From NCBI GenBank assembly GCA_030754885.1, contig JASLZL010000085.1, positions 1 to 48,248 on the forward strand: a DNA stretch of 48,248 bases, given 5' to 3'. This stretch comes from Rhodospirillales bacterium. GTDB taxonomy: Bacteria; Pseudomonadota; Alphaproteobacteria; Rhodospirillales; JASLLZ01. The number at the start of each line of letters is the position of its first letter. Position 1 is the stretch's first letter. Shown piece after piece: positions 1-8,026 of this stretch. The translations under genes were made by a program, and so were the position numbers. The notes under the pieces were generated by a model. It was not told the origin of the DNA. It did not search any database and saw only the letters and a program-made list of their open reading frames with translations.

Positions 1-95
1 CAAAGGCTTGATGCCGTACGGGCCGTCGTGCCCGCAACAAAATGCTCAATCAGACGATCCTGTTTGTACCTGCTGAGACGGCTCTTCCGCATAGC

Positions 96-148
96 TCCCA
101 TGATAACCCCCAAAATGGGTTATCTGGGACAGCCCCTAAAACTATAAT
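96..148 (+). promoter_or_regulatory. Inverted repeat and TATAAT upstream of the beta-propeller gene
   Basis: Positions 1-274 hold no gene I can support. Within them, arms at about 96-109 and 117-129 (GATAACCC against GGGTTATC, with flanking TCCCA/TGGGA) form a near-perfect inverted repeat. A consensus -10 hexamer TATAAT lies at 143-148. No convincing -35 sits at 16-18 nt spacing (GTTATC at 17 nt). The arrangement fits a promoter with an upstream operator for the gene at 275, but this is inferred from position only. Confidence 0.25.
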
Positions 149-274
149 CCCGGGAGCATTTAGTCGAGACAGATACCATGATAGCCCTTTGGTCCGGGCG
201 CTGGAACCCGGATTGTATATATTCATTCTGGACGGGCGTATCCGGGTCTGCCGCCCGCCAATAGGCCAGGTACC

Positions 275-1237
275 ATGATGAAATCGACGCTGATCTGGAT
301 TTTCGCCACCTTGATCGTCACCGTGGTTCGCGCCGACGTGACGGTGACAAGTTTCGCCGTCCCCGCCGGGGCCCACCCCCACGATGTGGCGCCCGCAGCC
401 GATGGCGCCGTTTGGTACACAGCCCAGCATCAGGAGGCCCTGGGCCGTCTCGACCCGGCTACAGGCGAGACCCGGCACGTCCCCCTGGGCGATGGGTCGC
501 GACCCCATGGCGTCATTGTCGGCCCCGCCGGTGCAGCCTGGGTCACTGACAGTGGCCTCAACGCAATCGTGCGCGTCGATGCCCGCACCCTGAACGTTAC
601 CCGTTTTTCTTTACCCGCGGACAGCGGGTACGCCAACCTCAATACGGCGACATTCGACAATCGTGGCGTCTTATGGTTCACCGGCCAGAGCGGCATTTAC
701 GGCCGCTTAGACCCGGCAACGGGCGCCATGGAAGTCTTCCGGGCGCCTCGTGGGCGGGGGCCCTACGGTATCGCCACGACGCCGTCGGGCGTTGTCTACT
801 ATGCCTCTCTCGCGGGGAGCTACGTGGGGCGCATCGACACCCGGGGCGGTCCAGCACAGGTCATTGAGCCGCCAACGCCGGGCCAGGGCGCACGGCGCGT
901 GTGGGCCGATTCCGGGGGCTGCGTTTGGGTCAGTGAGTGGAACACCGGCCAGCTCAGCGTCCACGACCCGGCGCCGGGAACCTGGAAGACCTGGAAGCTG
1001 CCCGGCACCCGACCGCGCTCCTATGCCGTCTACGTCGACGAGGCGGACAAAGTATGGGTGAGCGACTTCGGTGCCAACGCGGTGCTGCGCTTCGACCCCG
1101 AGAGCGAGACCTTTACATCCTTCCCAAGCCCGCGTAAGGGTGCCCAAGTGCGTCAACTCCTGGGTCGGCCGGGTGAGGTGTGGGCGCCCGAATCGGGGAC
1201 CGATACCTTGGTTCGCTATCGTTTTGCGTCGCAGTAA
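275..1237 (+). CDS. Secreted Vgb-like (virginiamycin B lyase family) beta-propeller protein
   Basis: This 320-residue protein has an N-terminal signal peptide (about residues 1-20, hydrophobic core IWIFATLIVTVV ending near Ala20), so it is probably periplasmic. The rest is a run of about six blades with repeated motifs such as VWVSD, VWVSE, WFTG and R(L/F)DP at about 40-residue spacing. This is the pattern of the SMP-30/NHL/Vgb propellers. The family includes virginiamycin B lyase, but many environmental homologues have no known substrate, so streptogramin resistance cannot be claimed. Two adjacent ATG codons (275, 278) are possible starts; no strong ribosome binding site is visible. It is followed at short distance by an MFS transporter gene, which may be co-transcribed. 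Confidence 0.75.
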   Translation: MMKSTLIWIFATLIVTVVRADVTVTSFAVPAGAHPHDVAPAADGAVWYTAQHQEALGRLDPATGETRHVPLGDGSRPHGVIVGPAGAAWVTDSGLNAIVRVDARTLNVTRFSLPADSGYANLNTATFDNRGVLWFTGQSGIYGRLDPATGAMEVFRAPRGRGPYGIATTPSGVVYYASLAGSYVGRIDTRGGPAQVIEPPTPGQGARRVWADSGGCVWVSEWNTGQLSVHDPAPGTWKTWKLPGTRPRSYAVYVDEADKVWVSDFGANAVLRFDPESETFTSFPSPRKGAQVRQLLGRPGEVWAPESGTDTLVRYRFASQ

Positions 1238-1249
1238 ATCGACGAACCT

Positions 1250-2578
1250 TTGACCGCCCGCTCCTGGGTGCCTCTTCGAGGGTCCATACGTGATACCGTT
1301 CCCCTTTCAGCCGTGACGTCCTTTAAGCCCAAGAAATGGTTTTTGTTGCCTCCTGGCGCCGCGCCCGAGGTGCGGCTGGTGTTCTGGGTGCGCGGCTTGC
1401 GTGCCTTCGGCGACGGCTATGTCAGCCTGATCCTGCCTTTTTACCTATCGATCCTGGGACTCGATCCCTTTTTCGTCGGTTTGATTGCAACGGCGTCGCT
1501 TCTGGGGTCGGGCGTTCTCACCCTTGGCGTCGGCTTGGTCGCCAATCGCTTTCGTCTACGCTCGCTTCTGCTGGCGGCGACCGTGATGACGGTGGCGACG
1601 GGAGCCGGCTATGCTGTGTTCACCGATTTCTGGCCGCTGCTGATCATTGCCACCATCGGTACGCTCAACCCGGCCATGGGCCACAGTGCCATGTATCTTC
1701 CGCTTGAGCACACGCTGTTGGCGAGCACTATCGATGATCGGAATCGGACCCCCATCTTTGCTCGTTACAGCCTGATAGGCACCTTCCTCGCGGCCTTGGG
1801 CAGCCTTGCTGCCGGGGCGCCCCAAGCCCTGGTCGCCGCCACGCCGCTCGACATGAAGGAGGCGCTGCAAGCCATGTTCTGGCTTTATGGCGCCATCGGA
1901 CTTCTGACTGTCCTCATTTATCGGCGCATTCCGCCGGGGAGCGCGCCCGTTAGGGAAAAGCGCCCGCCGCCGCTGGCGCGGTCCCGGCGTATCGTGTTCA
2001 TGCTGGCAGCACTGTTTAGCCTTGATTCCCTCGGCGGTGGCTTTGTCGTTCAGTCCCTGGTGGCGCTGTGGCTTTTCCAGCGCTTTGGATTTCAGCCCGC
2101 CGCCGTTGGCACCATTTTTTTCTGGGTTACCTTGCTTGGCGCCCTTTCCCAGTTGGTGGCGGGACCCATCGCGAGGCGCATAGGGCTGGTCAAGACAATG
2201 GTGTTCACCCATCTGCCGGGCAACTTGCTCTTGATCGCGGTGCCCTTCATGCCCAACGCCGGGCTTGCCGTTGCTCTTCTCATGGCGCGCGCCGCCCTCA
2301 ATCAAATCGACGTGCCGGCGCGCAATTCGTATGTTATGGCGGTGGTCCGCAGCGAGGAGCGCCCAGCGGCGATGAGCTTCACCACCGTGCCCAGAGGCCT
2401 TGTGGCGGCGGTCGGTCCCTTGGTGGCCGGTTATTTGCTTTCGGTCTCCGGCTTCGGCTGGCCTTTGGTCATCGGCGGCGGGCTGATGGGCCTCTACGAC
2501 CTGTTGCTGCTCAAGATGTTCCATGCCGTCCGCCCGCCCGAGGAGAAGACCGACGACCCCGACCCGACAGACTCATAG
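1250..2578 (+). CDS. MFS transporter
   Basis: This is a polytopic membrane protein of up to 442 residues with about twelve hydrophobic segments in two halves, separated by a basic cytoplasmic loop near the middle (REKRPPPLARSRR). Length and layout are those of the major facilitator superfamily. The first helix begins near VFWVRGLRAFGDGYVSLILP. The reading frame lacks an early ATG: TTG at 1250 and GTG at 1313 are the candidate starts, neither with a clear Shine-Dalgarno, so the N-terminus is uncertain by about 21 residues. It lies 12 nt after the propeller gene. The substrate cannot be deduced. The C-terminal tail is short and acidic (EEKTDDPDPTDS). Confidence 0.8.
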   Translation: MTARSWVPLRGSIRDTVPLSAVTSFKPKKWFLLPPGAAPEVRLVFWVRGLRAFGDGYVSLILPFYLSILGLDPFFVGLIATASLLGSGVLTLGVGLVANRFRLRSLLLAATVMTVATGAGYAVFTDFWPLLIIATIGTLNPAMGHSAMYLPLEHTLLASTIDDRNRTPIFARYSLIGTFLAALGSLAAGAPQALVAATPLDMKEALQAMFWLYGAIGLLTVLIYRRIPPGSAPVREKRPPPLARSRRIVFMLAALFSLDSLGGGFVVQSLVALWLFQRFGFQPAAVGTIFFWVTLLGALSQLVAGPIARRIGLVKTMVFTHLPGNLLLIAVPFMPNAGLAVALLMARAALNQIDVPARNSYVMAVVRSEERPAAMSFTTVPRGLVAAVGPLVAGYLLSVSGFGWPLVIGGGLMGLYDLLLLKMFHAVRPPEEKTDDPDPTDS

Positions 2579-2591
2579 AGGAGGCCACACC

Positions 2592-2627
2592 ATGGGACGA
2601 GAATACATCGCGTGTGGGCCGGCATGA
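2592..2627 (+). CDS. Possible 11-codon leader ORF overlapping the next start
   Basis: An ATG at 2592 is preceded by the strongest Shine-Dalgarno in the area (AGAGGAGG, about 7 nt upstream) and opens a frame reading MGREYIACGPA then TGA. The stop overlaps the ATG of the flavoprotein gene (ATGA at 2624-2627). This could be a coupling leader that delivers ribosomes to the downstream start, which has no good site of its own. Coding value is unproven. Confidence 0.35.
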   Translation: MGREYIACGPA

Positions 2628-3748
2628 GCACGGCGCCGGACGTCATTGTCATTGGGGCCGGGTTGCACGGTTGTTCGGCGGCGCTTCATCTGGCACTTCG
2701 TGGTCAGCGCGTCATGGTGATCGAGAAGAATACCGCTGGTCGCCATGCTTCGGGCGTCAACGCCGGCGGTGTCCGCCGCCTGGGACGCCACCCGGCCGAA
2801 ATTCCCCTTTCCATCGCCTCGCTGGAACTTTGGCACCGGATCCGCGAATTGGTAGACGACGACTGCGGCTTTCAGGCCACGGGCAATATCAAGCTGGCGG
2901 AGAGCGCGGACGACATGGCGATACTCGAGGAGCGGGCCGGCCTGGTCCGGGGTCTTGGCTTCGAACACGAAGAAATGGTGGATCAGACCGAGGCGCGGCG
3001 TTTGGTGCCGGCGGCGGCGCCCCATATCAAAGGCGGCCTGGTTTCGCGCCGCGATGGTTTTGCCGATCCGGCGCGTACCAGCCGTGCCTTCAGGGTCAAG
3101 GCCGAGAGCCTCGGCGTCGTCTTTCGTGAACGATCCCGCGTCGTCGGTATTGAGCGGCGCGCCGACGACTGGGTCGTAGTCACCGAAGAAGGCCGCTTCG
3201 AAGCTCCCACCGTGGTCAACTGCGCCGGTGCCTGGGGCGACCAGATCGCCGGCTGGCTTGGCGAACCGGTGCCGCTTAGGGCCGGGGGATTGATGATGAT
3301 CGTCACCGCCCGGGTTCCGCATTTCAACGACCCCGTGGTCGGTCTGGCGAGCCGGGCGCTTTCGTTCAAGCAGACCGCAGAGGGCACGGTGCTGATCGGC
3401 GGCACGCTGCACACCAGCGCCGACCGAGACCGCGAGACCACGCGGCTCGACTTCTCGCGCCTGGCGCGGAGCGGGCGCACTGTGTCCGACGTCTTTCCAC
3501 ATTTGCGCGGCGTGCCGGTGATGCGCTGCTGGGCCGGTATCGAAGGCTTCATGCCCGACGACATTCCGGTCATCGGTCCCAGCCGCACCGCCCCCGGCGT
3601 CTTTCACGCATTTGGATATTGCGGCCACGGGTTCGAGCTTGGCCCCGCCGTCGGCGGCGTTATTGCAGAGCTTGTAACCCAGGGTAAAACCAACATCCCC
3701 ATCGCGCCGTTCTCTATCGACCGCTTTGCCGACGGCGTGACCGTTTGA
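2624..3748 (+). CDS. FAD-dependent oxidoreductase, DAO / sarcosine oxidase beta-like
   Basis: This 374-residue flavoprotein of the D-amino acid oxidase superfamily (DadA, SoxB and glycine oxidase relatives) has the Rossmann motif VIVIGAGLHG at residues 7-16, with the FAD-ribose acidic residue Glu34 in VMVIEKN. A second FAD/substrate segment follows (VNCAGAW near residue 200), with the C-terminal hallmark GYCGHGFELGPAVGG. It probably oxidises a secondary or primary amine/amino acid to an imine with FAD. Two RidA-like genes follow immediately, and RidA proteins hydrolyse imines/enamines released by amino-acid enzymes, so a functional link is reasonable. I start it at ATG 2624 rather than GTG 2612 because the ATG overlaps the stop of a small upstream frame and leaves the usual short N-terminus. 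The substrate is unknown. Confidence 0.8.
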   Translation: MSTAPDVIVIGAGLHGCSAALHLALRGQRVMVIEKNTAGRHASGVNAGGVRRLGRHPAEIPLSIASLELWHRIRELVDDDCGFQATGNIKLAESADDMAILEERAGLVRGLGFEHEEMVDQTEARRLVPAAAPHIKGGLVSRRDGFADPARTSRAFRVKAESLGVVFRERSRVVGIERRADDWVVVTEEGRFEAPTVVNCAGAWGDQIAGWLGEPVPLRAGGLMMIVTARVPHFNDPVVGLASRALSFKQTAEGTVLIGGTLHTSADRDRETTRLDFSRLARSGRTVSDVFPHLRGVPVMRCWAGIEGFMPDDIPVIGPSRTAPGVFHAFGYCGHGFELGPAVGGVIAELVTQGKTNIPIAPFSIDRFADGVTV

Positions 3749-3829
3749 CGATAACGCCGGGGCATTGCTAGATTGCGTCTGCCGCGTTCGCGTCCTGTGG
3801 GCGTCGGCATCCGCAAAGGAACCCTTCCC

Positions 3830-4192
3830 ATGAGTCTCAAACGGCACGATGTTGGGCATGAATGGGGCTATGGCCCGATCATGAGCCAGGCCATCGAGGA
3901 CGATAGCGTGATCACCATCTCCGGCATGACGGCCGAGGACAGGACGGCTTCCATTGAGGTGCAGACCGCCCAGGTGCTGGCCAAGATCGACGGCTATTTG
4001 GCGGCTGCCGGAAGTGATAAGTCGAAGCTTCTTTCCGCCCTTATTCTGATCGCCGATATCGGCCTACGCCCCCGGATGAACAAGGTGTGGCAGGCCTGGA
4101 TCGATCCCCTCAACCCACCGACGCGTGCTTGCGTCGGCGTCCAGTTCGAGGGGCAAACCAACGTCGAGATCATCGTCGTCGCCAAAAAGTAG
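3830..4192 (+). CDS. RidA/YjgF/UK114 family protein (copy 1)
   Basis: This 120-residue protein of the YjgF/RidA trimer family has an N-terminal MSLKRHDVG and a C-terminal block with Arg99 (in PTRACV) and Glu113 (in NVEII), at the places of the family's catalytic arginine and conserved glutamate. Authentic RidA deaminates 2-aminoacrylate-type enamines/imines; subfamilies differ and some lack activity. The start at 3830 follows AAAGGA about 11 nt upstream and matches copy 2. Relative to copy 2 it carries a six-residue insertion near residues 10-15 (GHEWGY region). It lies 81 nt after the flavoprotein gene, so it is probably co-transcribed and may handle the imine product. Confidence 0.85.
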   Translation: MSLKRHDVGHEWGYGPIMSQAIEDDSVITISGMTAEDRTASIEVQTAQVLAKIDGYLAAAGSDKSKLLSALILIADIGLRPRMNKVWQAWIDPLNPPTRACVGVQFEGQTNVEIIVVAKK

Positions 4193-4247
4193 GCGCGGCG
4201 TTTCTCACGTAACTTCCGTTTTTTTACTTACCAACAGGGAGATCGTT

Positions 4248-4592
4248 ATGAGTATCAAACGTCATCAGGTCGGCCCCGTCATGAGCGGCATCGTTGAAGA
4301 CGGCGACACGGTATACCTGCAGGGTCTGACCGCCGACGACAAGTCCGGGTCCGTCGGTGTGCAAACCGCCGAAGTGCTGGCTAAGATCGACAAGAACCTG
4401 GCCATTGCCGGTACCGACAAATCGAAGCTTTTGTCGGCCATGATCTACGTCTCCGACATTGGCCTCAGGCCCGAGTTGAACGAAGTGTGGAACGCTTGGA
4501 TCGACCCCGCCAATCCGCCGACCCGCGCCTGCGTCGGCGTGCAATTGGAAGGAACGACCAACGTCGAGATCATCGTCGTGGCACGCAAGTAG
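4248..4592 (+). CDS. RidA/YjgF/UK114 family protein (copy 2)
   Basis: This 114-residue second RidA-type protein is roughly 60% identical by eye to the preceding one over its whole length. The shared blocks include VQTA.VLAKID, DKSKLLSA, DIGLRP and NPPTRACVGVQ. Arg93 and Cys95 occupy the active-site positions. The start ATG at 4248 has AGGGA upstream. The tandem pair points to a local duplication, with both copies keeping the key residues, so both may be functional and perhaps specialised. A 55-nt spacer separates them. Confidence 0.85.
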   Translation: MSIKRHQVGPVMSGIVEDGDTVYLQGLTADDKSGSVGVQTAEVLAKIDKNLAIAGTDKSKLLSAMIYVSDIGLRPELNEVWNAWIDPANPPTRACVGVQLEGTTNVEIIVVARK

Positions 4593-4840
4593 AGGCATCT
4601 TAGGCGCCTACTGTGGCGTCGAAATTTCTGAACCGCGATCTATCTATTCCTATATCTCATGGGGATATTTAGATGCGCGGGGCAGGAAGGTCGGGGGCTG
4701 AGCGTGGGACGCAATCTTGAAGGCGGTGGCCTCAAAGGGCCGACGGCGGGGCAAATCTGGCCTCAAGCCCAGGGCCTTCATCTGGCGAATCACCGACCTC
4801 TTGACGGGGAAGGGAAAACGTCGACGGGTTGCCCGCCCCG

Positions 4841-4869
4841 TTGACAGCGGCGGGGCAAATGCCTATTTT
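4841..4869 (+). promoter_or_regulatory. Sigma-70 type promoter of rpmJ
   Basis: A perfect -35 TTGACA (4841-4846) stands 17 nt from TATTTT (4864-4869), about 70 nt upstream of rpmJ. The rest of the 4593-4940 gap holds no gene I can support. Confidence 0.7.
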
Positions 4870-4940
4870 CCGCCCCTTGCCGCGCTCCCATGTTTCCCAG
4901 GGACTAAAAATTTACCGCGATCGGCGACGAGGAACGAGCC

Positions 4941-5066
4941 ATGAAGGTTAAGAACTCACTCAAGACGGCGAAAAAGCGTCACAAAGACTGCATCGTCGTA
5001 CGCCGGGGCGGCCGCGTCTACGTTATTAACAAGCGCAACCCGCGGTTCAAGGCCCGCCAGGGCTGA
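4941..5066 (+). CDS. rpmJ: 50S ribosomal protein L36 (41-residue, zinc-free type)
   Basis: A 41-residue, strongly basic frame begins [17 protein letters not shown] and ends NPRFKARQG, the alphaproteobacterial/YkgO-like form of large-subunit protein L36. It lacks the four zinc ligands of the CxxC-type L36; only one cysteine (Cys17) is present. It is too short for most gene-length cut-offs but unmistakable from the RVYVINK and NPRFKARQG blocks. It stands alone, with a consensus promoter 70 nt upstream and a rho-independent terminator 30 nt downstream, as expected for a monocistronic ribosomal protein gene in this group. Confidence 0.95.
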   Translation: MKVKNSLKTAKKRHKDCIVVRRGGRVYVINKRNPRFKARQG

Positions 5067-5096
5067 CTTTTCGGCCGCTTTGCCGGACGCTTTGGA

Positions 5097-5123
5097 CCGC
5101 GCCTTCAGGCGCGGTTTTCTTTT
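5097..5123 (+). terminator. Rho-independent terminator of rpmJ
   Basis: The stem CCGCGCC / GGCGCGG with a TTCA tetraloop is followed by TTTTCTTTT. Confidence 0.9.
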
Positions 5124-5178
5124 CCTCCCGCCCCAATCACGCTAATGTAGGGCTCCTGACCATCGAAAGGGATGCCCC

Positions 5179-6666
5179 ATGCTCATGCCCGAACCTGACG
5201 GGCAAGTCCTGGCGCGGCGCGGCGATATTGTGGCCGCGTTACGTGCCATGGTTCTCCGTGAGTCGATCATCGTTGATGAAGACGAACTCAGGGTCTATGA
5301 GAGCGATGGCCTCACGGCATACCGCCAACTGCCCCTCATCGTCGTATTGCCCGAGACCACGGAACAGGTCTCGCGCGTGCTTGCGTACTGCCACCAGGCT
5401 GGGGTCAAGGTGGTTCCGCGCGGCGCCGGTACCTCGCTTTCAGGCGGTGCCCTGCCGCTGGCCGATGCCATCACGCTCGGCCTCGGCAAGTTCAACCGTA
5501 TCTTGGATATCGATTTCGCCAACCGCTGCGTGGCCGCACAGCCGGGCGTCACCAATCTTGCCATCACCCAGGCCGTCGAGGGCGAGGGCTTCTACTACGC
5601 TCCCGACCCGTCGAGCCAGATCGCGTGTACAATCGGCGGCAACGTGGCCGAGAACGCGGGCGGCGTCCATTGCCTTAAATACGGTCTGACCACCAACAAC
5701 GTGCTCGGCGTCGAGATGGTGTTGATGACGGGCGAGGTGATGCGTTTCGGCGGCAAGCACCTGGACAGTGGCGGTTACGACCTGATCGGCCTGATCACCG
5801 GTTCCGAGGGGCTGTTGGGGGTCATCACCGAGGTCACCGTGCGCATTCTGCGCTCGCCCGAGACGGCCAGGGCATTGTTGATCGGCTTTCCGTCGAACGA
5901 GGCGGCGGGCGATTGCGTTGCCGCCGTCATTGCCGCCGGCATCATTCCCGCCGGTATGGAGATGATGGACAAACCCGCCATCCACGCCGCCGAGGACTTT
6001 GTCCAGGCCGGCTATCCCCTCGACGCCGAAGCGCTTTTGATCGTCGAGCTGGACGGTCCCGAGGCCGAAGTGGCGTACCTGATAGAAACGGTGGAGGAGA
6101 TTGCCCGCGACAATGGCGCGCTGACACTACGCGTCAGCCAGAGCGAAGACGAACGTGAACGCTTCTGGGCCGGCCGCAAGGCCGCCTTTCCCGCGGTCGG
6201 ACGCATCTCACCTGATTACTACTGTATGGACGGCACCATCCCGCGCCACAAGCTGCCGGTGGTCCTCAACCGCATCCGCCAACTGTCGGCCCGCTATGGC
6301 CTGCGTGTCGCCAATGTCTTCCATGCCGGCGACGGCAACCTCCATCCATTGATCCTCTACGACGCCAACGAGCCCGGAGAGCTGGAAGGCGCCGAGGAAT
6401 TCGGCGCCGATATCCTCAGGCTCTGTGTCGAAGTCGGCGGCGTGCTGACCGGCGAGCACGGCGTCGGGGTGGAGAAACGCGACCTCATGGGGGTGATGTT
6501 CACCGAAGTTGATTTGAAGCAGCAGCAGCGGGTCAAGTGCGCTTTCGATCCCGACGGCTTGCTCAATCCAGGCAAGGTTTATCCGACCCTGCACCGTTGC
6601 GCCGAACTAGGCCGGGTTCATATCCAGCGTGGCCAGACGCGCTTTCCCGACATCCCGCGGTTTTAG
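5179..6666 (+). CDS. glcD: Glycolate oxidase subunit GlcD (FAD-linked)
   Basis: This 495-residue flavoprotein subunit of the membrane-associated glycolate oxidase oxidises glycolate to glyoxylate. The PCMH-type FAD domain spans roughly residues 45-230, with the binding loop PRGAGTSLSGG (80-90) and a second contact region around IACTIGGNVAENAGG. The C-terminal substrate domain carries FHAGDGNLHP and the closing signature GGVLTGEHGVGVEKR. Length and motif order match the GlcD family. ATG 5179 has GAAAGGG about 8 nt upstream. glcE and glcF follow on the same strand, which supports GlcD over a stand-alone D-lactate dehydrogenase. An 82-nt hairpin separates it from glcE. Confidence 0.93.
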   Translation: MLMPEPDGQVLARRGDIVAALRAMVLRESIIVDEDELRVYESDGLTAYRQLPLIVVLPETTEQVSRVLAYCHQAGVKVVPRGAGTSLSGGALPLADAITLGLGKFNRILDIDFANRCVAAQPGVTNLAITQAVEGEGFYYAPDPSSQIACTIGGNVAENAGGVHCLKYGLTTNNVLGVEMVLMTGEVMRFGGKHLDSGGYDLIGLITGSEGLLGVITEVTVRILRSPETARALLIGFPSNEAAGDCVAAVIAAGIIPAGMEMMDKPAIHAAEDFVQAGYPLDAEALLIVELDGPEAEVAYLIETVEEIARDNGALTLRVSQSEDERERFWAGRKAAFPAVGRISPDYYCMDGTIPRHKLPVVLNRIRQLSARYGLRVANVFHAGDGNLHPLILYDANEPGELEGAEEFGADILRLCVEVGGVLTGEHGVGVEKRDLMGVMFTEVDLKQQQRVKCAFDPDGLLNPGKVYPTLHRCAELGRVHIQRGQTRFPDIPRF

Positions 6667-6689
6667 GAAATTTCCATGTTAGTAAGATA

Positions 6690-6771
6690 CGGCACCGGCC
6701 CGCTCCCCCTCCCGGCCACCCAATGGCACGGTACGCTGTGGGTGGCCGGGAGGGGGAGTGGGCCGGAACCG
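6690..6771 (+). repeat. Long imperfect inverted repeat between glcD and glcE
   Basis: Two 33-nt arms (6690-6722 and 6739-6771) match at 30 positions and enclose a 16-nt loop. The cores are CTCCCCCTCCCGGCCACCCA and its complement. No T-run follows, so it is not a standard intrinsic terminator. Transcribed, it would form a very stable stem within the glc operon. It may be a REP-like dispersed palindrome or an mRNA stabiliser/attenuator. Confidence 0.85.
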
Positions 6772-6800
6772 AGCTATCATGAAGCCTTCCCCGGACGCCC

Positions 6801-8024
6801 ATGACCGAAACCCTGAAACCCGAGACGCCCGACCAGCTTTGCGAAGCCGTCCGCTGGGCCGCCGCCGCCGAGGAGGCGTTCGAGGTCTTGGCGGCGGGCA
6901 CCAAGCGATCCTTCGGGCGCCCCGTGGAGGCCGGCCACCGGCTCGACCTCGGCGTATTCGCCGGCATCGGGCTTTACGAGGCCGAGGAACTGGTCCTTGC
7001 CGCCGGTGCGGCGACGCCCTTGGCCGAGATCGAGGCAGCGTTGGCCGACAAGCGCCAGCGCCTGGAGTTCGAGCCCCCGGACCTGGGGCCGCTCCTCGGT
7101 GCCGCGCCGCGCCTGGGGACGATCGGCGGCGCCATTGCGTGCAATCTGGCCGGGCCCAGGCGCATCAAAGCCGGTGCGGCGCGCGACCATGTCTTGGGTT
7201 TTAACGCGGTAAGCGGCCGGGGAGAGATCTTCAAGTCGGGCGGTCGGGTGGTCAAGAACGTCACCGGCTTCGATCTGTCGAAGCTCATGGCGGGCTCGTT
7301 CGGGACCCTCGCCGTGATGACCGAGGTTACCGTCAAGGTATTGCCGGTGGCCGAAGAGACGCGGACGGTCCTGGTCCTGGGCGCTGACGACGCGGCGGCC
7401 GGTAAGGCTATGTCGGCGGCTCTCGGCGCACCCAGTGATGTCTCGGGGGCGGCCCATTTGACAGCCCCGGTGGCATCGGCTTCGGGTATTGAGCGAGTGG
7501 CCGGCGCGGGTGGGGCGGTGACCGCGCTGCGCCTTGAAGGACCGGCCCCGTCGGTGAAGGTCCGCGCCCGGGCGATCGGCGATTTGATGAAGAATTTCGG
7601 CGAACTCGACGAACTGGGTTCGGCAGACTCGGCCGTGTTGTGGCGCGAGGTCGGCAACGCCACCTTCTTCGCCGGCGACGACGGCGGCCCGGTATGGCGG
7701 CTTTCGGTGCCGCCGGCCGCCGGCGCCCGGGTGGCGGCGCATATCTTGGACGGTATCGAAGGAAAGGTCTTCTACGACTGGGGCGGCGGCCTCATGTGGC
7801 TCGCCCTGGCGCCGACGGACGACGGAGGTCACGGGGTTGTACGCTCCGCCACGGCCCAGCACGGCGGCCACGCGACTTTGGTGCGCGCCGCCGCCGGGGT
7901 GCGCACCCGGGTGCCCGTATTCGAGCCCCAGCCGGCGCCCCTGGCGGCGCTGACCAAGCGCGTCAAGGAGGGCTTCGATCCCTTGGCCGTGCTCAACCCC
8001 GGCCGCATGGTCGCGGGCGTTTAG
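6801..8024 (+). CDS. glcE: Glycolate oxidase subunit GlcE (FAD-binding)
   Basis: This 407-residue FAD-binding subunit has a PCMH-type domain in its N-terminal half: LAAGTKRSFGRP near residue 35 at the place of the FAD loop, LGPLLG and GTIGGAIACNLAGPRR in the middle, and GGRVVKNVTGFDLSKLMAGSFG near residue 150, which is diagnostic for GlcE. It is shorter than GlcD, as is usual. Its stop is 2 nt from the glcF start, so the two are translationally linked. The start ATG 6801 lies 29 nt after the long inverted repeat. Confidence 0.92.
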   Translation: MTETLKPETPDQLCEAVRWAAAAEEAFEVLAAGTKRSFGRPVEAGHRLDLGVFAGIGLYEAEELVLAAGAATPLAEIEAALADKRQRLEFEPPDLGPLLGAAPRLGTIGGAIACNLAGPRRIKAGAARDHVLGFNAVSGRGEIFKSGGRVVKNVTGFDLSKLMAGSFGTLAVMTEVTVKVLPVAEETRTVLVLGADDAAAGKAMSAALGAPSDVSGAAHLTAPVASASGIERVAGAGGAVTALRLEGPAPSVKVRARAIGDLMKNFGELDELGSADSAVLWREVGNATFFAGDDGGPVWRLSVPPAAGARVAAHILDGIEGKVFYDWGGGLMWLALAPTDDGGHGVVRSATAQHGGHATLVRAAAGVRTRVPVFEPQPAPLAALTKRVKEGFDPLAVLNPGRMVAGV

Positions 8025-8026
8025 CC

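Noticed and set aside
42-278. 78-codon plus-strand frame at the window start
   Set aside because: It crosses the inverted repeat and promoter-like elements, has no ribosome binding site and no recognisable sequence.
275-1237. Streptogramin resistance by the Vgb-like protein
   Set aside because: The propeller family is broad, the protein is exported here, and catalytic residues could not be verified by eye, so a resistance function is not claimed.
2573-3859. Minus-strand open frame (428 codons)
   Set aside because: It is antisense to the flavoprotein gene, which has a full FAD motif and C-terminal signature.
4650-4944. Short frames on both strands between the second RidA gene and rpmJ
   Set aside because: Basic, low-complexity translations with no family match; a 43-codon minus-strand frame (4650-4781) looks slightly protein-like but lacks a ribosome site and other support.
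6777-7871. Minus-strand open frame (364 codons)
   Set aside because: It is a shadow of glcE; the plus frame has the GlcE signatures and operon context.
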